Below, piece by piece: positions 11,901-26,842 of a stretch of DNA of 64,000 nucleotides (the first letter of the stretch is position 1; each line of letters begins with the position of its first letter). The notes beneath the pieces are model-generated. The model worked only from the letters and a program-made list of their open reading frames with translations. It searched no databases and was not told where the DNA came from. The DNA lies in assembly GCA_037074765.1 (NCBI GenBank), contig JBAMDO010000580.1, forward strand, positions 248,001 through 312,000. Direction: 5' to 3'. The DNA comes from Mansonella perstans (taxonomy: Eukaryota > Nematoda > Chromadorea > Rhabditida > Onchocercidae). The position numbers and the translations under genes were made by a program.

Positions 11901-14256
11901 TATAAAACAAACAAGAATGAAATGGCATAGGAATAGCTAAACTAAAACTTAAGGAAGCAATTTTATTCGCCTCGGCTAACACTGCTAATAAGAGAATGCT
12001 AGTCAAGGCTAGTTGCTAGAGTACGCAATTGAAAATTGTTATAAGATTGATGATCGATTTGCAAAAGCAAAACATATTGAAAAATGGCTGAAGATATTTT
12101 TATTAATTCTAATGAGTCATAAAAGAAATGCTGTAGAAGTTATTGTTGTTGCTTCAAAAATTTATACAATTTTTCAAATCAACAAAAATGAAATGCAATT
12201 TTAGATTTGCGATAAAAGAGCTTATAAAACTGCTTACCATTTAAGTTTTCATTTTAACGAGTTGATAAGAAGGACAGATAAACATTATTTTGTTCATGAT
12301 AAATTCTCCAGTAATGAGCATTGATGAAGAAATTGGAGCAAACAAATGAAAATATTTCTTACTTACAAAAATTATACAAATTGATCAACTTTTCGTTCTT
12401 CCAATCTAATTTTACAGGTCGAAAATGATTTTTAAAAAGTACTGAAAATATTAACTAAAAGACTTTGTTGCTTTATACTGAGTATTTAATAGCAAAAAAT
12501 CAAAATTCAGAAGAATGATTCGCCTTACACAAAACTCATGTGAGAGTGTATCAAAAAAACAAACCAGTTATATTACATGAAATAAATTTGATAATCATTC
12601 CTTTTCGGAATTCTTTAGTTAACTATTAATTGCAACGTCAAAGCTTTTTAAATTTGATTTGCTTAGATATACTAAGCAGGCTTGAAATAGTGAAATCTAT
12701 GAAATCTCGAATCATGCATTCATTTAAAGATCATCTAATAGTAAACACATAACAGCACGAGACGAATCTCATCCCTTTCTCAACTAATTTATCACCATAG
12801 GAATCTCCAGAAAATGATATCTTTACTTTTTTTAATATAAAAAAATTCAAGTTTTTCGTCTATTTTTTGTGAACTGATTTCTTCAACAAATTCTAAGCAA
12901 GCGTGAAAAGATATGAAAATATCATAAAAACTAATTAAGAATTTCCAGTTTTTTAAATGAATTCTATAGATGTCCAGTTTTTATAGCATTCTCATTGTCT
13001 CGACAAATCTTCAAAAGATGAATGTTCTGTCAGTTACATTAGAATCCAATTATCGAGTATTAAAGAAGTGGTTGCATACATCGTTCAAAATGGGATGAAA
13101 AAATTAGAAACACTCAAACTATTTAATACTCCAATCTGCAAGGAAAGGATGAGCAATCCAAATTGAAAATGCTGCATAGAAACGAACACACACAAAGAAG
13201 TAATTATCGAAAAACGACATTATTCAGCTGTGGAATTGTCATCATGATTGTGCTACAATGACAACAAAATGTTACAGAGTTCATTTCTTCGACAGAATTT
13301 TTTAATTTCAGAGATAGTGTTTCCATCACTTTTCCATAAAAACACGGAATGAAAAAAATGGAATATTTTAAAGGATTCTTTTTTCCACAGTATTTATGCA
13401 TAAAGAGTGACATTACAAATTTTTCAAGAACATCGACTTAACTGTAATCACAACAGTGGAAGATTTAACACTAAACAATCCTTAAAACTAGTTTTCCATA
13501 TAACTTACACAGTTCTTTGTAATCGTTTGCCATAGGCCATTCTGGTCAATGGATTCAAACTAAGAATAAGCAGATGCAATGTTCTCTGAACTATGCGATA
13601 CTAAAAACTTTTCTTGCAAAACTTTTTTCCAGAAAGCAAAGAGATCTCAAGACAAAACTACCACTCAAATCAAATATGAACAGAAATGCAGGAGAGAATA
13701 TCTATACATCAGTAATTACAGTAATTTTACTTCTGTGAAGAAAATTAGTAACAGAATCAAGTACAATCAGAAATGAAATTGCTACACAAATTCATGAGTG
13801 AGAATAACCAATTCATTATTAATTATCAAGAACATCTTTAAGATATAAAGGAAATTAAAAAATAAAGAAAATCAAATTTTAGGTACAGTATTAACATGTC
13901 TAGAATATTAACATCAGAAAATTTAATGTAATCATCCGCCAATCTCTTCATTTTGAGCCACTAGCGAATCAGTTTATTTTCTAGCAAAATTTTCAGACAG
14001 CGCACACTAGAGTTAGTTAATTATTATGATCAGGTTTCCTATGTAAGAAACTGACTAAATGCGTTCCAATTGTTAAAAACAGTAGATTTCAGGATATTTT
14101 ATGAGGAATTTATGGCCTATCCTGGTCAAATAGCATAATGCTGACAGGGTCATTTAGTTTATAGGAAAAAAAGTACCTATGCACAAACATTCAATTTAAA
14201 AAAAATATAATAACACCATTTTCCTCTTCTATTCCAAAATCATGGTCTTGACATAA

Positions 14257-15074
14257 TCAAAGAGTAGTAAGATCTTCCAATTTTGGCCTCTTTACCTCCA
14301 TGAACTGCCCATCTTCATCCTCATCACTGTCACTCAGTGCCAGATCTGCGTTCAACTGACCAGATGTATGCATTCGAGATTGTAGTAAATCATTTTCCGC
14401 ATTATATTGACTATTTACTTCACCTAGTGCATCACAACTGCTGCCTAAAAATTAAATTTGAACGGTTTTTAAAATTTGTAGACCAAGCCAGTCCCACAAA
14501 GTTACGTAAGCACAAGAATAAATTTCACACCATCAAATGCGAGATTAGTCATAACGTAATGAGATAACTGAAAATAAAGTTGCGCTATTACCAAATACAG
14601 CTTCAGGGCATACCTAAATCTTGATCTTCATCATCTAAATCATCCTCATCACCACTCAGCGCAAGATCATCCCGCAGATTACCCATCGGTATCGTCTCTT
14701 CATCATCATCTAAATTTAACACAAATATAACTTTGAAGGAAAGACTTAATAAATGAAACAAAATTTACTTACATTACCAATCGCTGGCACATGATGATAA
14801 GAATGTAAACAAACATTTGAATAAATACGAACCTGGTTCAATTTTGACTATATTTTCATTCAATCTTGATTCCGACTCATCAGGTCTTGAACTCGGAGGT
14901 GGTTCTTCCACTTCTTCAGCACATGCAGTACTCGTTGCATTTGATTCGAGATCTACATGTTCGTTTAATGTTGACAGCATATTCATCTCTAGTTCCGATA
15001 ATTGTTCCTTTCGTTCCTGTAGCTTAATAGTTGTAAACAAAGCGGAATGAATTTAGCATAAATCAGTTACTGTT

Positions 15075-15106
<32 letters not shown>

Positions 15107-18100
15107 CAATTTTGATCTAGAAATATACCTCAAGCATCTTCTCGGCCAATGTACATATTTCAACAGCTTTCGAGGTGTAATGCGATGTTTCTGGAGGCCC
15201 GTTGTACAATTCACTATTTATTTGAATCTGTAAATTCTCTTAAAGAAATTTGTTCAATTCTTTGCATAAAATTCAGAGAAATGATTATCGTTTTCTCTTT
15301 TAACCGAAAAAAATAAAAATTGAAACCTGCTTAATATCATTTCGGAATGCTTCAAGAGTGGTGTAACGATGCTCCTTAATATTTTGCTGCATAGTGCCCA
15401 AATCCATTGGCTTATGTATTTTCTCATAATATTGAGGTAGCTAAAAAATCCATTTATTTAATAAACTAAAAAAACATTTCAGAAAATTCTATCGGTCACA
15501 GGAATTTGCAGTAACAATTGGAGCCCATGATTGGAAAATTAACAACGATAACAAACAAGTCCAGTAAAACGGAGAGCACTATTCCAATTTGAAAAAATGC
15601 GACGATACGCGTACACGCAAATTGCTTAACAGTGCAATCTTACAAAAGTTTTAATAAAATTAAAATGACACCAAAGTTTGGTAATGGCGACAAAAATATA
15701 GAACTGACTTTCTTCGGATCAACTTTAAAATGGAATGCAGCGCTTTTCGGTATATTTTTGCACTCTTGCACAATTTCGTTCAGTATAAATGAAAAACCAA
15801 TGATATCATTATCATCGAGCAAAGGATTAATTGCTTTCTCTAAGGCAATCAATTTCTGTTCACGTTCAGCAACATGTCTAGATGCCATTTCAAATACCTT
15901 AAATTAGAATATATTTTCTCGTAAAAAATATTTGAGAAGTAAAATGAAGAAATCAACATTTTTATCTTTCAGTTTCAGAAAACTAACATTTTTGGCAGTA
16001 ATTGTAATGGGATGACCACCACCATTATAAAGTATTGAATTATCCATTATCAGCTTAATATCATAAAGAAATTGCCGCCTCAGTTCATATTTATTCTCAG
16101 AAATTTTCTTCTTGATTTGCTGCAGATCCATTGGTTCCTTTATAATGTTGTAATAATCTGGGACCTAAATAAGGAAACGATTATACAAAAGTATGAAACG
16201 ATTATATTAATTTCGTCTCTTTGCAGAATCTTTGCTTTTTAAAAGATCTTCAAAGAATCTATCTCGTTTCAGCAGCCATCTCCGGTCTACTTCTTTTCTC
16301 TACTCACTGGTTTGCTCCTTTATAAAATTGTTCTACCACTATATATCAATTATTAAGAAGCAAAATTTTCGAAGACTTCTTTATCAATTCCTTTGAATTT
16401 TTGGATGTCAGCTTTGTTTATCTGTTGAAAAGCAGACATACAAAAATTCTAACGCTATTCTTGATACAACAACCTAAAGCGTTACTTTTTTTGGATTGAC
16501 TGGAAACATAATTTCTTCACAACCAAAGACACTGCGAATATCGTTAAATATTTCACTCAAAACAATCGACATCGATACCTACAATTCATCACTGTATATT
16601 CTTTATTATTAAGTCAATAAGACCACAATATAAAGCAAAAGTTAGCATATTTTACTTTTTGAGTTCCTAGTAATACTTCTTGAAGTATGTAATTGTTTCT
16701 TGAAAACAGTTACAGCTGGTACCAATCATATTTTCAATTTTTGGTGCGTCATAGTCATGAAAACATTTCAGTTATCAGCATCCGAGTAAGCAAATGCTTT
16801 GTATAAACTAACTTTTGGATCGGCTCTTATCCGCTTGACAGTTTTTTGTGGGCCGTACAAGTAATCTTCCATTTCAGCAGTGTGACGGCGCTTATTTGAA
16901 GCAACAGTAGTAACTCGGGCTTTGCCTAAAATCATGAATATAATCAAAATTATAAACGTCTACCATCAAATTTCCCTTTGGAGAACATTCTTAATATGTA
17001 TAGTAATACATATTAAGTAAAACATTGGAAGTCTTAATTTAAAAGTGATGAAATAGTGTATGAACAACATTTATAAAAAAAAGTATAAGGGAATTTATGC
17101 GCGTGTCCGCACTGACTTGCTTTAGGTGCTTCAGAAATTCCTGAGATTTGAACATCATCGTCCGGATCAACATCTTCAAGATTGTCATCTTCATGCACCA
17201 TACTTATATTTTCTTCCGGTTCAGCTGGAATAGATGGTGATCGTTTGTCTCCTTCTCCGATCAGTTTTTTATCACCTTCGATTAGTTCACGAGGTATATG
17301 AAGCCTAAAAACATAAAATTTTTTCCCATGAACCTAGTAATATTCTCGCACAATAAGATCACACAACAAAAAAGCTTGCCTAAGCGCATTTTTTTTGATC
17401 ATTTCTGCATGGCTGTACAATTTCCTTGATATTTTCAATTTCGTGCCTTCAACTGCAATCAATTCTCCAGATGGAATGGCCATCTTTTCAAGTTGTTCAT
17501 CCGTCAAAGCAACCTAAATTGGTGAAAGTAACATCGAACCTTTACAGTTTTATAGCTAACAAAAAACTAAAAATTGAATTCCACAATCTATCATACTGAA
17601 ACTTAACTACAAAACGCGAACTGTGAAATGCAACTTAGAAAATATACACCTCACTGAAAGTTAGTCAAGAGCACTACAAAATGTAGAAAGTGAAACTTAA
17701 TTCCTCCAAATAAAACTGAATCGATAGTGATAGTTTACAATAATTTAAAAAATACTGGATGGATATCGCCAACAGTTTTGATGGTCTTCGTCGGATCTTT
17801 GCCATACAATGGACAATTTTTGTTGGTTTTCATGTGTCCCGTACCATGACAAGCACTACATCTCATTTTTAACAGATTTGGCTTTATAACTGGCGGCTTC
17901 TTTTCCGTTACTTTCGCCTCAAAAAATCATTGCTGAATAAGAACTTCCTTTTTTCACATTCCCATTAAAGAGTTTTGTCTATAGGAAGAAATTATTTAAC
18001 ACTTGCTTCAATATTATTCAAATTAAGCATATCCATACGTTAAAGAAATTAAGCCAACCTTGGAAATAGGCTGTCCAATTGGTACACCATGAAGCTTAGC

Positions 18101-21100
18101 CTTGAGTTCGTTACGCCTAATTCTGCGCAACTGATCTTGTAAGCGACGTTTCTCTTTCCTTCTTTCCTGCAAGTGTAAATTTAGTAAATAGATTTACAGT
18201 GAAGAAAAGCTCTAATGAAATGTAGAACAAAAAAATGGCCAATTAACAGATTTCAAATTCGAGAAAATAAAACAAGCAACTTACTTCTTTAAACTGCTCA
18301 TCCATTTGCGCATATACACGAATGAACGTTTCATCACACCTTGTACGTATACGAACATACGCGTCAATTAACTGCTGGCGTGTAATTACTTCGACCCGAG
18401 TCTGTTAAAAAAAATTGAGGAACATCCAAAAATTCTTGAAAAGCAGATATTTCAGCTTTACCTCTGTAAAGACTAAAAATTTCCAGAACTTCGCTTTTCA
18501 TCCCAACTAATATTAAAAAATTATTAAAAATATACTGTTTCTGTGCCGTCCTCAGTTCGATAAGTACGGTATATCTTAAGTTTCTTTGTTACAGAGGGTG
18601 CTGGAATCTGAGAATTTTGCATTTCGCTAAACACTGCTGTTGCTTCCAATACCTTGTCTGCAAATCAAGAAACTGTTCCATTAACTCAACAGAACTCATA
18701 TGACAAAAATTAAAAAAAATACAGTAATAAAATAAGCAGAAGAAAATGAAAACTTCGCAAACGATACATAAAATCTTATACATTACTTTCTTTTTCATGT
18801 TTAGCTGCTGCAGATCCTGTAAGCTCATCATTACAAAGCATTTTTTGAAGTGCCTTTCGTTCTCTTTCCTCTTGTTCGAACTCCAACTTCTTTTTATCAA
18901 ATGTGAATGATTTGCCTTAAATAATCTGATCAGTGGATAAAACAAAATGATGAATGAAGAGAAAGAAAAATAAAAGTGTCAGATTGGATGGTAACAATGG
19001 TTTTTTTTTAACTGTTCTTTTTTTTTAACTTTTAGTATGCTTATCAGGATTTTTTCACTGAATAAGTAAACAATACTTAATACTTGCTAACATTTTAAAT
19101 CTCACATTTAAAAACAGAACCTTTATTAGCATCTAGCATGCTCTCAAGCTTTGTTGCGAGTTCTTCGTTATCTGAATCCTCCCCGCTGCTTCCTTCATCC
19201 GTACTCAAAATATCCGTATTTGACAATGTCCTGCAATAAATTTGTTCTCTGTATAAAGCAAGCTTGCGAAAATTTTAAAAAAGTATATGCATAAAAACAA
19301 TAAAAATGCAACTGTTAGAAAATCCAATACGTACTGATTTTGCAAATCAAATGTCCTCTGACAGAATTTTTTGTATTTTTCTTGCATGTCTGCGAAGTTA
19401 AACCTGATATTTCCACGAGCAAATCGCGCCATACCTACAATAGTTTTTAATAACAACTATTAGCATTAAAAAAGGAACAAAGAAGTGGAGGGTTTTATAT
19501 TAAATCAAATCAAGTTTGTTATATTAAAAAAATAGGAAATATGTACCGGAGAAATCTGATCTTGCTTTAGCAGCTTGTGTAGATAATGTTCGGATAACGT
19601 CAATTATTTCCCAGCGACTCAACGAATTAATCTGAAAAAATGCAACAGAAATTTTCATGTTGCAACAGTCTTTGTTTCTTTTGATTGGATATCAAGAAAT
19701 TATTAATTCTTGAAAATTATATTAAATTCGGTCAGAACTTTTTAGTATTTAGAAAAGTACTTCTTCCTCTCTGACACCATAATCTCGACATATTTCCTTC
19801 GCTTCTTTCAATGGCAGCTTTCTAAGATCAGCATTTGTCCCCGTTACTAATCGTTTCGGAACATTCGTTACTTCTTCCTATAAAAATTTGAAAAAAGAAC
19901 TGAAATAATGAGGAGAAATATGCACTGTAACGCCACAAACAAAAAGAGAAACAAAATTAACCTTAGCTTTTTGTGGTTTAGCGCTGACACGAACATATGA
20001 AAAACCTTCACCACATCCGGTTGGATCAGCTATACCCGTTTGATCCAACAAACACTTGCCTTTCATTGCCGATATATAAGCGCGTGTTGTATTCCACGGA
20101 GCGCATTTTATCTTTAAAATATGTGTATAAAATAAAATTAAACAGAAAAAACTGCTAAAACAGAACAAAAATGTTGCAAAATCTAGAGTAATATTTGCTA
20201 TTCTCAAATTGTGATCTTTATAACATTAATATCAAACTAAAGATACGTTTAGCATCATAGAAAGCATTTCTATTTAACAATGAAAGCGATATTAATTTAA
20301 AATTTACATCCTTCAATGCTTCACCAAACAATACTCTTGACATGACACAATAAGTCGCTTATTTTTTGTATAAAACGCCACTCGGAGACATTACATGCAT
20401 TTCTCAAAACATACTAAGTAAGTAAGTATGAAATTTACTGACCTCATCTTCGATGGTAACCTGGTCATCTGAATCATCTTCATTTTCTGGAGTGAAAAAA
20501 TACTTCTCTCCATAACCAGCATCCTAAGGAAATTTCAATACATTTATTAACTTTTTTTTGTTTTTTGCGATTTAAAACTAAAACTGGCTTTGCCTGACAC
20601 TAAATTATTACTAAGATGCATCGCAAAGACCATAATTTAAAAAAAAATTATTACCTTTAAGCGCTGTTCAGCCGCTAACATGCTATACTGCGCACAACAC
20701 ATTTCCGGCGTTACCATCGCAAGTACCTCTTCTTTACTCGGTAATCGAAAATCACTTCGTAAAACCTATTAAAGAACTCTATCAAAGAGTTCTTGCTCGT
20801 GAAATAGGAAATCTAAGGATCAGAATACAATCAAAATATTGTTTTCGAGAATAGTAAATATAATTTTAAAACTGCAAATTCAGTGACTTGCAACTAACCC
20901 AATAGTTTTGGTCAGGACCTTGACCCAGTCGTTTGAAATCTGAGCACTGTTTTAAACGTTTACGTACCGAACTTTCAGCATAATGAGGAAATGCTTCTTT
21001 GATGTCCTCCATCTTTAACCTGAATTAAAGTGCAAATTTTAGCGAAAATTTTTGCTCTGTTGAAAAACTGGAGCTTCTTTTTCTAATAAACAAAACGTCT

Positions 21101-24100
21101 ATTAGCATAAGCAACTATTTATTGAACAAGAGGCAAGGCTCTTCCACTTCAACAGATAAAAATTCTTGCCTCCTAGGATTTTGATCGCTAGCCCAGAAAA
21201 GTCGATAAATATACGCCAGCAAGAAATCTCGAACAAAAACTGTTGCTCGTTTCGAGTTTGGACTTGGTACTTCATACAGCGGACATTCCTGACCAACAAG
21301 AAATAAGGTCGGGCAATGACGGATAAAATAGCTGCAACTTTTCTCTCATTAACTTAACAGGCACATATCAGGTTCTATCCTCAACCAAACAAATAATAGT
21401 ACCAAATCAATAGTTTTGTTTTTTTCAGATATATAGTTCTGTTCACATATAGTTATATTTGGGACGAAAGCAGAAGACGAATGGTTTCGGAGAACTGTTA
21501 ATCGTCTGCTTTTTCTACTTTTTTTTTATAATGTTAATTTATGTCTCATGTTATTTAAGCTATCAGTGATTGTACGTTCAATATTTGCTTAAAGATATTT
21601 GACCATAAATCTTGACAAAAATTCAATATAGAACAACATTCAATGTTTGTATATTGGTTCGCCAAAAAAAGATACACGGATTCCTTTGTTTCAACTTGAG
21701 GTAAATCAATGAATCCTATAGTTAAAAAAATAACTCACCCTTGCTTTGTACGAATAAGGAGAAAGTCATTTGGATTTGATGAATGTTTATAAATAGGAGC
21801 ACGATACAAATTGTTTTCCAGTGATTGCAAACCTTCGCCTGGTGCAAGAGAGCCTAAAAATGGTGAAGTGTGCGTGAAAGCCGTTTCACCAAATTCATAT
21901 TCTGGATCTGTCTCTTTCCCAACTTTCTGCAAAGAAATCAATTGTAGTTTAAAAAAGGACTATATCTGCTTTATTACATTGTTCCAAAAACAATTTAGCA
22001 ATGGATAGATTGCAATAAAAATTAAATAGTAGACAGAGCTGATATTTCGCAGCACCTAGAAATTTAAACATACCCTTTTATAATAATTCCTGATTTTACT
22101 GGCCATTCCGGGCTGATTGAGCAGTGGTGGATGTTCTTCAGAATACTCCATCATTAAAAGCGTACTATCTTTGCCCGACAGATCTTGCACTTCACGCATG
22201 AAAAAAATCTCACCTCCTCCTTCTGCTGCCTTCTGTTTTTCACGAAACTTAAAAAGTACAGTTAAATATAAAGATTAATGAAAAGTCAGTGGCTTCCAAA
22301 GTTCTTTTTCTTCTACACACGCTTTTAACTCCAGTCGAAGAAATAAAACATTATGAAGTAACCTCTTCCTTTTCTTTAATTAGTTTCGTTAACGTTTTAA
22401 CAGATACGAGGCGAGTGCCTGTTGTTCGCAAGATTCGTTTAGGCAACGGTAAACGATGATAATGACGTAATTTAAATGGATTTAAATGCGTCGGGAAAAA
22501 TGTCCGATGTATATTTTGTGCAGGTAGTGAATGCTGAATAAGTGAACTGCCAGAAACTGAATTGACTGTCCTATAAGAAAAAATGAGGAACATGATCAGC
22601 AAAAGCTTCCAAAAAAAGTTGATAAAACAAAATTTTAAACACTATGTATTTCACAACGTCAACGAATCATGCCGTATTTGTATGACGCTGCAACAAATAT
22701 TAACAAGTAAAAAAAAGTTCAAAAACTGAATACGATTAACCATACCTTTCAACATTTTTAGGTCTATAATAATCATCATTGCTAAGGTTGAAAGGATCTT
22801 TGTCAGTCAGCTGTGCAATAGAACTCTCCATCTGTTCATCTTCTTCTTGCTTCTGTCGCTGTTGCACTTGGCCAAGAATCATTTTGGATTTCTTTGTGAA
22901 TTGATGCTCCTACATAATTCCCGTTATGGTTATCATTAACAAGTTTTTTTTTTTTTTTTCAATATCCGCAAAATAACTTTCTTAAATATTTCTAAATAAC
23001 TCAGATAATTATGCTCTTATACAAAGACCAGCGAATTTTTATAATGATAAAATAGCTACCTTCCGATCGAACGGTTTTGGTGGATTCGGTAATTCACCAT
23101 CCTGAATTTTATCTTCAGTCGCTTTGTCCTCTGGCATACCAAATAATTTTGGGTCGTCTGAGTAATCAAGCGTAAGGAGTTTTGGTTCTAAAGTGAGAAA
23201 TCATTATCAATTTGCTACGTTATACAACTCGATCTCAAAACAAGACATTTGACAAATGCACCTATTATAATCATTGAATTTTAAGCAACGTTGCCACACG
23301 TTTGAACAATTTTTCCAGTCAGTTTTTATTTGTTCTTCTTTCTTCAGAAATGTGGAGCATACCTGGTATATGATCCATATTTTCGGAATCCCAAACAATG
23401 TCATCTTCCCATTTGGTGTAAAGTAAATCATAGTTTTCCATAGGAAAAAGAGAATGAGATGGATTTGGTTCTTTTGGAAAGTCTGAAATATTGCAAAAAT
23501 CCTGACATATAATAATGAATTTTAAAAATTGAAGCTTTGTAGACTATTGAATTTCTGAAAGTGAGTAAGGAAAAGATTGATCAACTTCAGTTAATTCTCA
23601 ACTTATGCATTCTTGAATTTTAAATAAGGCTTATGTTTATGTTGTCCCCACCAAACTGAATTAGATTATGAAAATTTGTGATTACTGCAGAACACAAAAA
23701 GACAGTTAATAGTTTTAAAAGTTGCTTTTAGATTAGACAAATCTTTTTTTACTGAAGAATAAATGCGCTTTTTTTGAAAATAAATGTGCTTATTTAACAC
23801 TCTAAATTATTTTTTGATAAAGAATGCTCATGATTACTAGTATTAGTTCGAATTTCAACAAATGATGCTTTACAGCAATGAAGATTTTCTTTGACATAGA
23901 GAAGAAAATTCAGAAGGAATAATTGAAAAGCGAAATTAGCGATAGTCATTCCCATTAGTTATGCTTCAAAGAAAAAAACTGACATAAATCACTAACCCAA
24001 ATTCGCACTACTCAATGAAGGAAATGTGCCTGGTTTCGCGAACATCTGCTCAAACGCACCGGTTTTAACTGAAAAAAAAAAGAGGAAAAGAGCTAAATAG

Positions 24101-26831
24101 AAGATCAATAAGCAGTTAGCTGGATATGTTTAGATTTTAAATTTAAAACTTGAATGTATGCAAGAAACATTATAACAAAAAAAAAAATTAGAGAAAGGCT
24201 AAAAATTACAAGCTATCAAAAAAGATTCGTAATTTCTCGTTTGCTGTGTGGGTATCCAACCACATTCAGGTAATTTATCGGGTGGCTGGGAAGCCAAATC
24301 TTTCAAAATCTAAAACGATTATTCTTTCTAAGTAAAACATTAATTTCGTTAGCGCACAGAAATTCGGCACAAAGATTTTTTCTTTCAATTTTGAACGAAA
24401 TCAATTTTTGAAAGGAAAACCTGTCTCCTAGCCTGTTCTTCATTGAACATTATGTCATCTTCCCACCGAATTAAATTAACAGGAAGAAATGTTTCCGAAG
24501 GAAATGGTTCACTTGTAGCCAATCCAGGACCAATTTCCTCCTCGACCACTTCATCTTCACTTTTATCACTCTTCTCATCTCTCATAGGACCCTTTTTTCG
24601 CAAAGAATGCTGTAAAAATAAGATTGGCTAAGCTAAAATTAGAGTAACTGCTATCAAAACTGCTAAAAACACACACACCTCACGTTTCAATTTGAACCCG
24701 TAATCGAAATGAGATGGATTAGACAAAACATTCATTGAGTCATACCAAATACGCGCAGGACCGAATCTAAAATATACATATACTGAGATCGGCAATCATG
24801 TAAAAATTAGAGGAAAATCTGTGGAATTTCATCGAATATAATTTTTGCTTTTTTTTAAAATGAAATATGTGTAACAAAACTAAGTCAATTTATGGAAATA
24901 TTAGAGACCTCCACGGTAATACATCATTCACGTTGCCATGACCACTATCATTTTTTGTCGATACAGTCGAAATTGAAGGTCTCATTAAAAGAACTTCATC
25001 ATCTATAAGGCAGTCTTTCGGAGCAGGAAGATCTCCCAGTATTAACTTCGGACCGTAAGTTTCAGTGGACTGCGATGTTTCCGCAAGCTAAAATCTGTAA
25101 AATTAAGCAAAATAAACCTGAAAAGTCCAAAAAACTGATGCGTTTATAGCATAGGAATCTTGACCTTTTGCTGATTTTGTTAACTGGATGCCCTTTTATC
25201 AGAAAAGAATTCATTTTCAATACCTTTGGCTCTTTCATGTTTACTGTTGTTATTGGTTCTTCATTTTCCTCCTGCTGCGGACTCTATAAAATTGCCAATT
25301 TCACTCTTTCATCAAAACATAAAAGGTTAAATTCGTGTGAGTTTTGAAACGATCACCAATTTTACAAAACACTATTAATATATGCAAAAAAAAAAAAATC
25401 AAATAAAATCATTATAATAAACTAGATAATTGCATCAATAAAATTTATCGGAAAATAACATTTGGCCGGAATGTTTTTGATGGCCACCAAATTCTTGTTC
25501 GTGATGAAGATTTGATGTTAGCCCCGAAAAGACGAGAGAATCGCAAGACTTTGTTGCGTGAGTAATCTGGGAAAAATTGCCTAAAGACAAATTATAGTTA
25601 TGAAAAATAAACATTTTTACAGAATGCAATGAAATATTCTTAAAATCAATATTACAATGACACTTATAAAATATTACCTTGGATCAATTTTATCAAGCTC
25701 AGGATTCTGCAAAATCCCTGCCAAAGGAGCATCAGCACGTTTTGATGGCGGTATAAACTGCTCATTACAATCTAAATTAATTAATGAAACAGAAAGTAAT
25801 GTCAATATGCTAACCAGTACAGAAAAATTAAAAGAGAGCTCAATTTCCATACCAGAAACAATCGAATTATAATCATCAATTGGGAAATCATCATCATGTT
25901 CACCATCCGAATCATTAGTTTGATCTAACAAATCCGGATGACGAATGTACCATGCTGTAAATAAGATATTTTGCAAACGACGTGAAGCTTTATATCACGA
26001 TGTAGGAGGAAGTAATGTCTAGTATTGGGGATCCGAACTGAAGTTTAATCAGTTTGAATGAAAATATATAACAAATAGCAGGAGATCCATCTGATTGATT
26101 TGAAATCTTGGATTTAAAATTTTCACCCTAATTTTCACTCAAAAAAAAACTACATTTCTCCAATTCTCACATGCAACAGAACAGCACTGAATTTGTTGAT
26201 ATTAATAAAATTCATCTGAAATTTAAGTTAGAGAAAAACTCATTGGGATGACGTGTCAAAACTTACGTTCATTGACAGCACACGGATGATTTCGGTAGAA
26301 TTCATCAGCGTCCGCATCGGACGAACTAAAATTGGTATCACGACTTTGATCTTCACAATCTTCGTCGCTTACAGCTGTTTTCAAACTTTCCTCATCTGTA
26401 ATTTCTTTTCCAATATCATCACGTTAATAATGAATAAATATACAAAAATAATTTGGAGGATACAGAGTGAAAACATCCAAGCGGGATTATTATTCTATTA
26501 TTTTATTGATCGAAGTTACAACGAATTCCATGGAGGAGCTGAAAATCAACAGATATTTTAAGTTAATATAATCACAGACGCGAATGTTTTCAAGGTGGCA
26601 TTACTCCATTAGGTTGTTCAGAAGGGAGCTCACTTTAAAATCGAATGAAAACTCTGAAGTATAGTTAATTGGTACGGAAAAATTAATGAACGATTTTTTT
26701 ATCTCTTCAAAAACTTGAATTGGATGAGAAGATATGAATGGGCAAAAGTGAAGCAAAATTATACCATTAAAATTTGAAGGATTACATTCGTGAGTGGAAC
26801 TCTCAGACGAATCGTTATCCGTATCCTCCAT
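14257..26831 (-). CDS. taf-1: TAF1, largest subunit of TFIID (double bromodomain)
   Basis: TAF1 is the scaffold of TFIID at RNA polymerase II promoters. Exons (5' to 3'): 26831-26765, 26395-26267, 25954-25853, 25771-25678, 25580-25460, 25283-25224, 25087-24909, 24766-24679, 24609-24421, 24309-24210, 24068-23997, 23482-23363, 23187-23060, 22909-22746, 22570-22363, 22247-22074, 21926-21739, 21331-21170, 21019-20899, 20765-20655, 20523-20443, 20111-19962, 19877-19761, 19631-19547, 19434-19335, 19230-19121, 18915-18787, 18657-18536, 18401-18285, 18166-18059, 17917-17756, 17513-17380, 17304-17117, 16925-16813, 16578-16486, 16164-15988, 15897-15709, 15440-15327, 15227-15129, 15022-14833, 14709-14614, 14444-14257. 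The product is 1812 residues, close to human. Landmarks: KVLRF near residue 140; two WEDDI motifs; the core domain (about 400-1050) with [18 protein letters not shown] and [10 protein letters not shown]; zinc knuckle [16 protein letters not shown] at about 1252; bromodomains about 1432-1535 and 1550-1655; acidic tail. Two introns use GC donors. No clear TBP-binding TAND region was seen at the N terminus. Confidence 0.97.
15082..15106. repeat. Poly(A) run, 25 nt
   Basis: A homopolymer inside a TAF1 intron; on the coding strand it is poly(T) shortly before the acceptor region of the next exon. Its length is prone to sequencing error. Confidence 0.9.
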
Positions 26832-26839
26832 CGCTCTTT

Positions 26840-26842
26840 CTG
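26840..26842 (-). promoter_or_regulatory. Candidate trans-splice acceptor of TAF1
   Basis: On the minus strand TTCTTCTTGTAAGCAG ends 8 bases before the TAF1 ATG (26831). A strong acceptor this close to the start with no upstream coding exon is typical of nematode spliced-leader addition. A 5'UTR intron would look the same. Confidence 0.45.

Larger units (their letters stand above)
10149..14256. other. Intergenic region between the RILP-like gene and TAF1
   Basis: A 4.1-kb AT-rich stretch. I found no set of phased exons on either strand. The one structured part is 11642-11900, a decayed copy of RILP-like intron 2 and the start of its exon 3 (separate entry). The rest would hold the RILP-like promoter and the TAF1 3' end; no clear AATAAA was seen shortly after the TAF1 stop. 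Confidence 0.5.

Noticed and set aside
11812..13776. Short open frames in the RILP-like/TAF1 gap (for example 12013-12204 and 13579-13776).
   Set aside because: Composition is AT-driven (Lys, Asn, Ile, Phe), with no phased neighbours and no motif. They overlap the RILP-like relic or plain spacer.
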